Assembly: GCA_013368445.1 (NCBI GenBank)
Contig: JAACJO010000001.1
Span: 2,852,001 to 2,916,000, forward strand
Source: Leucocoprinus leucothites
Taxonomy: Eukaryota > Basidiomycota > Agaricomycetes > Agaricales > Agaricaceae
DNA: 64,000 nucleotides
Direction: 5' to 3'
The stretch's first letter is position 1. Every line of letters starts with the position of its first letter. Under the pieces are notes generated by a model. The model made no database searches and had not been told where the DNA came from. It saw only the letters and a program-made list of their open reading frames with translations. Shown in pieces: positions 58,596-64,000 of this stretch. Position numbers and translations under genes: made by a program.

Positions 58596-60362
58596 TTAAT
58601 TACCAGCACACGTACACGGAAACTCACTATCAATCGATTCAGGGCGATACCACGAACTGAACGGACTTCTTCCTTCCTTTACTTCTATTCGTAAACCACC
58701 TTCAGTAACCCGATCAAATCTAGCCCTCTGTTCCACCGACCAATGTCCCAAAATGATCGGCATACCAGAAATGGCCGCGGGGGACGACGGGTTAACATGG
58801 AAAACGAGAGACTCGAGCTGTCCGGGTTCATCCCCACAACCCAAAGTCCTCCTAGATTCCAGCATCTCCAATAACAAGTCGATATATTCCAAAAATTCGC
58901 GGGTCGGATTATCATGACATGTCGGCCAGTCGTAAAAGTGAAGAGACTTGATCCCAACTAATGGCATTGGACCTCCATTTGCGCCGCTCCCCATCCCAGC
59001 AGAGTCAGGTAAATTCGACGCTTGAGGCTCGGAGAGAGTGAGACAGCGGAGAATTTCTCCTGCGTTTAGAATGCGATAGACCATGAGTGTACCCCACAAA
59101 TGTAGCTCATCGAGGATGATGGCGACATGACCGAGGGATCTATGAAGACACTCTGTAACAGCAAGGTCCAGCCCACCCATTGAATGCCCAAAGCATTTTA
59201 GAGCAGGTAAACCAGCCAAAAATGTGTTTAACTGCATCTCGAAAGCCTAAAGTGAACGACTCCCCCGAGTAATTCTAACTTGACGGCCGTCAGAGGAATA
59301 AAAGAGTCGCTCAAGCACCGGGAAGTGGAAAGACGTCATGAGTTTTTCAGCCCATTCGAAATTAGTGAAATCCCAAGCCATTATTTTCAGGTGGCTCAGA
59401 GTGATTATTCCCGTAGAGGGGTTCGTCGACTCGGGGAACTCCGAGTCTGAATTAGGGGAAGAGTAAGACAAAGCCTTCATTTTCACTGCATGAATTTCAA
59501 TGACTCGTGAAGCTTGAGCAAGTATAGCAAAGGCCACTCTTGGGGTTGCATTTGACAAGTGTAAGGTGACAAGGTTGTCGAAAGAAAGATGATTAGGTGT
59601 AGGATAACAATGTAGAAAGAGATGTCGGAGGTGGGGGAGACCTGCGCCTTTGAAAAGGTGTGCCGATGAATAATGTTCTGCGGAGAAACGACAACATAAA
59701 TCCATCAAGACCAGCCGGGTGAGATTAGGATAGACCACTCGATGGTCAGAGTCGTGGGCAGATGCTAGTCCTCGTAACCTCCACCCCGGCATATCGTGAG
59801 GATAGGTTTCGAGAGTAGTTGAACTTATCCTCGCAGGATTCTGACAGAAAATGAGCCGAAGGAGCTCAACGTATGGTACACGAGCTCCCCGAGTTGAGGG
59901 ACGCCCTGGTGGCGGGTCCATGGACGCCGGAAGAGCGTCGAGTAATGAAATCGATATAGGCAGCGGCGCGGCATTGTCTAAATAAAGTTGTAAGACATTC
60001 AACGAACCACGAGGTGCAGACTGCTCATCCGGAATATCAATGGAGAAGCGAGTCCAGAGCGATGGCACGGATTTCGCGATATTTCGCCAGGAAGAACAAA
60101 TTTGGCTGATGGTCTGGATGAGTGGATATTTGATATAGGAAGATCCTTGGGAAGCCGTAGTTTTGGAGGACCAGCGATTGGCGCAAACGTATGCGAAAAT
60201 ATCGACGAGGATTTCATGAGGGAGGGCCCGTGGAGTGGACACAAGCTCGTTAAGCCTACGGAAGAGGGTGACTTGATTCATTTTAATATTCAGTCTTTCT
60301 GCTTCCATTCGTGGAATCGTAGTCAGGATATACTGTATTTCATCTGATTCGGTAGTTGGCAT
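58596..60362 (-). pseudogene. F-box protein gene 2 with one in-frame stop
   Basis: One uninterrupted frame of 589 codons from ATG 60362 to the stop at 58596, broken only by TAG at 59247-59249. The F-box is clear (ALPHEILVDIFAYVCANRWS), followed by ISQICSSWRNIAKSVPSLWT, the usual post-F-box WR.IA...P.LW.. motif. A leucine-rich remainder follows (YPNLTRLVLMDLC, LPHLRHLFLHCYP, FDNLVTLHLSNATPRVAF). After the TAG, FEMQLNTFLAGLPALKCFGH continues to VFHVNPSSPAAISGMPIILG and HWSVEQRARFDRVTEG. The paralogue at 52822-54627 has CAA at the same position, so this is a nonsense mutation in the family frame. Agaricomycete F-box proteins of this kind are substrate receptors of SCF ubiquitin ligases. A truncated 371-residue product with the F-box may still be made. 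Confidence 0.8.
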
Positions 60363-61113
60363 CGGGAGATAAAGGTTGTCGAATAATTAACTTGAAGTAG
60401 TAAAGGGGTAAAAGACAGCTTGGGCTTGTTTGGGCATGTCGATGGCGTGGGAAACGATAATTTGTGGGCCAAGGAGTGTGTGTAGATGTGTGTCCGAACA
60501 TCTGGTAGTCGCCGGAAGTGAGTGGAGAGTCGCATGAAGCACATTCTGAGAAAAAGTGTTCACTCAGTTGAAGAACCTGTCGTACTTGATGAGCAAGCTG
60601 AACTTTGCATCCCCGCACATTCGGTGATAAGAGCTGTTGAAGATGAGCAATAATTCAATATCGAGTGATAAGCTTTGGCTATCCCCGCTAACGCCTACAC
60701 AGAAGCGATATGAAACTCACGCTCGTTTGTTGAGATGTGGGCGGAGGAGAGCTGGAGTTTTGAATTGTTGCTGCTGAATTGCGTTATGCAACACGGGATC
60801 TGTGACATGACCTGAGCCTCGAGCCGCCAGTGTTAGATTTATTGACGACGCTACATACGTGACCGGCTGAACACGTCTTTGCATCAGACATCTGATTCCT
60901 GCTTCTCTTCTTCCAACACATATTTTCAATCCGAGCGACGAACAAGAAGAATCACAACCTCCCTTCACTCAGGGGAGATACATCATTTTTTGATCACCGC
61001 TCACACGAGTACGCCACTTCATCATACATCATCACTGTCAGTGACTACCACCTACATATCACAGCAAAGTTCAACATTCACCTTCACTTCCACCACCACA
61101 CAGTAACCAAGCT
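60363..61113. other. divergent intergenic region
   Basis: Promoter region between F-box gene 2 and the alpha/beta hydrolase. No gene seen. The leader before 61114 is rich in CA and TC, as is common for strong fungal 5' UTRs. Confidence 0.5.
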
Positions 61114-62258
61114 ATGGAGTTCGCCAGCGTCAACTTACCAACCCACTTCAACCCTGCGACATGTGTTCGTAAAGGCCTCTGTCCAGTCACCAAGCTCAAA
61201 CCCCAAAGTACTGAAATCCTCGAATCACATTCATTATACTTTGAACAACATGGCAAAGGGACGAAATACAAGATACTACTAATTATGGGCCTGAACTCGA
61301 GCTCATTTGGTTGGAAAGCGCAGGTAGACTATTTCGGTGGTGGAAAGGCTTTCCAGGATGAAGATGGAGAGGAAGGGGAAGAAGAAAAGTCGACCGTGTT
61401 GGTGTTCGATAATCGCGGAGTTGGATACTCGGGATACCCGAGGGGACCGTATACCACGCGTGGAATGGCAGAAGATGTGGTTACGTTGTTGGATTATGTT
61501 GGGTGGACGGAGGAGAGAGAAGTCCATGTGGTTGGAATTAGCCTCGGCGGGATGATCGCACAAGGTAAAGCTAAAAAAGTCCTCTGCGGAATGAAAACAA
61601 AGATGTCTTCTTTCATTAATCTGTGTACGATAACAGAGCTAGCGCTGAAGATACCCCAACGAATCGGATCGCTCGTGTTGGCGGTGACGACTCCGGGGGG
61701 ACGAGCATGGAACAACCTACCACCGTGGAAAGGCGTAACAAGTTTAGCGAAGCTCATGTTCACAGCAGATCCTCTAAAAAAAGCACCGATCGTGATGTCA
61801 ATGCTGTTCCCAGAAGAATGGCTGAACAAACCAGATGAAGACACACCGGGACGGACAAATCGAGCTGTGCAGACCGAGGTACGTCATAAGCACGTTTCGG
61901 TAGAAAACAGCCGCTAAATAAGTGAGGGGTGCTGTAGGAATTTTTACGTCGGGTGGCGATAACAAAGCCTCAAGAGCTGATGGGCCATGTGTCGCAAATG
62001 GCGGCGGGGTTGACTCATTATGTAGATGAAGCAGGGCTGAGGCGAATAAGTACTAGTGTACCCAAGGTGACGATTGTGACAGGGGATGAGGACCATTTGG
62101 TACGGCCTCGGATGTCACGAATGATCAAGGCAGCTATGCCGGAGGCGGAGTTGGTAGAGTGGGAAGGAACGGGGCATGCGATCCAGGCGCAGTGGCGAAG
62201 GCGGTTTAATGGACTTGTGGAGGAGACAGTGCGTGTGGGGATAAGGAACTTGAGTTGA
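61114..62258 (+). CDS. alpha/beta hydrolase
   Basis: Three exons (introns about 61567-61630 and 61879-61937, both joining in phase: MIAQ|ELALKIP and VQTE|EFLRRVA). A strand-turn-helix core is visible: KILLIMGLNSSSFGWKAQVD (oxyanion region), VLVFDNRGVGYSGYPRGPYT (family DxRGxGxS motif), nucleophile elbow VVGISLGGMIAQ (Ser in GISLG), the acid in TIVTGDEDHLVRP, and the His in WEGTGHAIQAQ. The triad is therefore complete. It looks like a soluble single-domain esterase/epoxide-hydrolase-like enzyme of about 330 residues; the substrate is unknown. An acidic insertion (EDGEEGEEE, near 61355) sits in the loop before the DNRG strand. Confidence 0.82.
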
Positions 62259-62306
62259 ATAGAGTAGATTGGCACGTTTATTGAAATTCCCACGGGTGGA
62301 GGAAAG

Positions 62307-62312
62307 CACGTG
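62307..62312. promoter_or_regulatory. CACGTG E-box before the cyclin gene
   Basis: GCACGTGC occurs 17 bp upstream of the cyclin ATG. This is the core bound by Pho4-type bHLH factors. Its closeness to the ATG may put it in the 5' UTR, so a regulatory role is uncertain. Confidence 0.3.
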
Positions 62313-62328
62313 CGCTGTGATCATAAAA

Positions 62329-64000
62329 ATGGCAGGGAGCTGTGGGTGCCGACCAATGCTTGCTCTTGTCCACCCCTCAGCCGATGTCCCTCACAGACAA
62401 TCCCAGGTCGCTGCTGCTGCCGCCGTGACTAACCAGCTACCTCAGAGACAACACTCTACTTCATCTTCCTCTTCCCGCAGGTCAGCTTCGTCAGCCGCTG
62501 CTTCTTCATCGTCGTCTTCCTCCCCTCCTGTTCTCCACCGCCATCAGACCGCGCCCTCTTCTACATCTAGAATTTCTTCTTCATCGTCGCGAAATAACCG
62601 TACACATACACCTCCACGACAACCTACACCCCCTCCACCTCACATAACTCCTGAACAACCCGCCCCGTCATCCTCCACCACGCCTCCTGTTGATATCCAT
62701 TCATACCCCACAACCGACCTTCTCAAACTTCTTGCTTCTCTCCTTGCACAGATCGCATCCACGAACGACCAGTTATCCAACTGCCCCTCTGGCATAACCT
62801 CAACCTCGTCGACAGCGCCTATCCATCCAAACGAGGATACACCCATCTGGCACTCTTTGACCACCGCCTCTCGATCTGCGATATCCACACCCGCATCGAC
62901 GTTGACGTTCCATGCGAGAAATATCCCCACGATTACGCTTGAGGCGTATTTTCTGAGGATATTAAAATATTGTCCAACGACGAATGAGGTGTTTTTGGCG
63001 TTGTTGGTGTATTTTGATCGCATGAGTAAAATGAGCGCAGATGCGACGGGGCGAACATTTGTTATTGATTCGTACAACATCCATCGGCTTGTTATCGCCG
63101 GTGTGACCGTTGCGAGCAAATTTTTCTCTGATGTGTTCTACACCAACTCGCGATACGCAAAGGTGGGTCGATTCTTTGATCTTTGTTTGGGTTTCTTATC
63201 TAACCTCTTATTGTGGTACGTTTTTAGGTTGGGGGATTGCCGCTTCCAGAACTTAATCAGCTCGAGTTGCAGTTTTTGTTGTTGAATGATTTCAGGCTTG
63301 TCATTTCGTCGGAAGAGATGCAGAGGTATGCGGAGCAGCTGATTTTGTTTTCGCGGAGCTCGGGGATGATGGGTGGCGCTGTTGATGGGCAAGACCATAC
63401 GGCCTGTTCATCAGGGGCCAATGGTGCTGGAGCGGGTATTGGAGTGGGTGGTGGTGCTACATCAAGCGCTTGTGGGAGTAATGCTGGTGCTTCTGTTGCC
63501 GCGCCGATGAGCGCGATGGGCGCTGTTGATGCGTACGGTGGGAGAATGGCTGATGACACGAATATGCGAACGCGAAAATCCACGTCCGCCATACCTTCAT
63601 CCTCAAAACACCACTCTCATTCCCATAATCACCTCTCCCATCACCATCATAACCGCACTCACCACCACCACCGTCATAACTCCACCACTACACAGGATTC
63701 CGACACTTACGACAACGGCGACGACGATGACGCAGAGACTGAAGTGGGCACCGAAGACGGCTCAGTGGGTACGAATACGACCGATGATGAACCTACCATT
63801 AGAGCAAATTCTGTTGCGACTAGAGGCAGGAGAAGGGAGAGTATAGATGAAGCTATGGGTGATGTTCCTCCTGCTCGCCCTCCTCATTCGCGGTCAGTGT
63901 CGGAAAGAGATGCAGATGATGCGTTGACACATACGGCTCATGATCGGGATCTGGAAAGGAGACCGGAGAACTTGAGAACGAGATCGGGAGGGGAGATTCA
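62329..64000 (+). CDS. PHO80-type cyclin (3' end outside window)
   Basis: ATG 62329 (MAGSCGCRPMLALVHPSADV); exon 1 runs to 63162, the intron is 63163-63227, and exon 2 is open to the window end. A Ser/Pro-rich N-terminus of about 170 residues precedes the cyclin box: FHARNIPTITLEAYFLRILK, YCPTTNEVFLALLVYFDRMS, FVIDSYNIHRLVIAGVTVAS then KFFSDVFYTNSRYAKVGGLP, LPELNQLELQFLLLNDFRLV. These are the Pho80/Pcl (PREG) cyclin hallmarks; partners are Pho85-type kinases, with roles in phosphate and nutrient signalling. The C-terminal extension is Gly/Ala-rich, then His-rich (HHHHNRTHHHH at about 63630-63675), then acidic, then Arg-rich. It is longer than yeast Pho80. Confidence 0.85.

Larger units (their letters stand above)
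49745..60362. repeat. tandem segmental duplication, two units of about 5 kb
   Basis: Unit 1 (about 49745-54650) is the 3' end of copy B, fragment G1, copy C and F-box pseudogene 1. Unit 2 (about 54820-60362) is copy E, fragment G2, copy D and F-box 2. Order and orientation are the same, with an offset of 5,082-5,084 bp up to the DUF6534 genes. The offset rises to about 5,770 at the F-box genes because unit 2 holds an extra ~590 bp (57900-58490). Within each unit the DUF6534/F-box pair itself is repeated, pointing to two rounds of duplication. Confidence 0.85.

Overview
The window reads as a gene-dense, near-syntenic stretch of a filamentous basidiomycete (Agaricomycetes) nuclear genome. Genes sit on both strands and carry many short introns (about 45-85 nt, GT-AG with rare GC-AG). 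Intergenic gaps are often only 100-300 bp. The window holds several copies of DUF6534, a multi-pass membrane family expanded in mushroom-forming fungi. All names rest on motifs read from the translated exons; no database search was run.

Layout, left half. 1-1659 is a partial Q-rich protein with a TFIIS-N/LW-like domain (-). Next come an HMG-box protein (+, 1988-2990) and two adjacent WW-domain genes (+, 3882-4953 and 6246-9373), whose WW domains are cut by the same pair of introns around a 12-nt micro-exon. They are followed by a class-3/DAG-type lipase (+, 9474-12267), an APC amino-acid/GABA permease (-), SPT4 (-), a solitary DUF6534 gene (-), MET2 homoserine O-acetyltransferase (-), a HEM25-type mitochondrial glycine carrier (+), a short/branched-chain acyl-CoA dehydrogenase (-), a BIG1/VOA1-type ER protein (+), Mediator subunit MED13 (-), and a DUF2433 phosphoesterase-like protein with an RRM-like tail (+).

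Middle. 33420-36808 holds no convincing gene but contains degenerate repeats. Then come RNA polymerase III largest subunit RPC1 (-), proteasome alpha1 SCL1/PSMA6 (+), the small 2-oxoglutarate dehydrogenase subunit KGD4/YMR31 (-), an APH-type kinase-like gene (+) and a CVNH-like membrane-anchored protein (+).

Right part, 46.8-60.4 kb, is the unusual region. It is a nested tandem array of DUF6534 genes (+) paired tail-to-tail with F-box genes (-). One ancestral pair appears to have been duplicated, and the resulting double unit of about 5 kb duplicated again. The result is three apparently intact DUF6534 genes (B, C, D), one truncated copy (E), two F-box pseudogenes and two F-box 3' fragments. 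A degraded inverted DUF6534 copy and a 248-bp TA-flanked MITE-like element lie just upstream. The window ends with an alpha/beta hydrolase (+) and the 5' part of a PHO80-type cyclin gene (+).

Functionally most genes are housekeeping: transcription (SPT4, MED13, RPC1), proteasome, mitochondrial metabolism (acyl-CoA dehydrogenase, HEM25, KGD4) and methionine synthesis. Several are head-to-head pairs with very short shared promoters (MET2/HEM25, acyl-CoA dehydrogenase/BIG1, MED13/DUF2433, RPC1/SCL1). The fast-evolving part is the DUF6534/F-box array.
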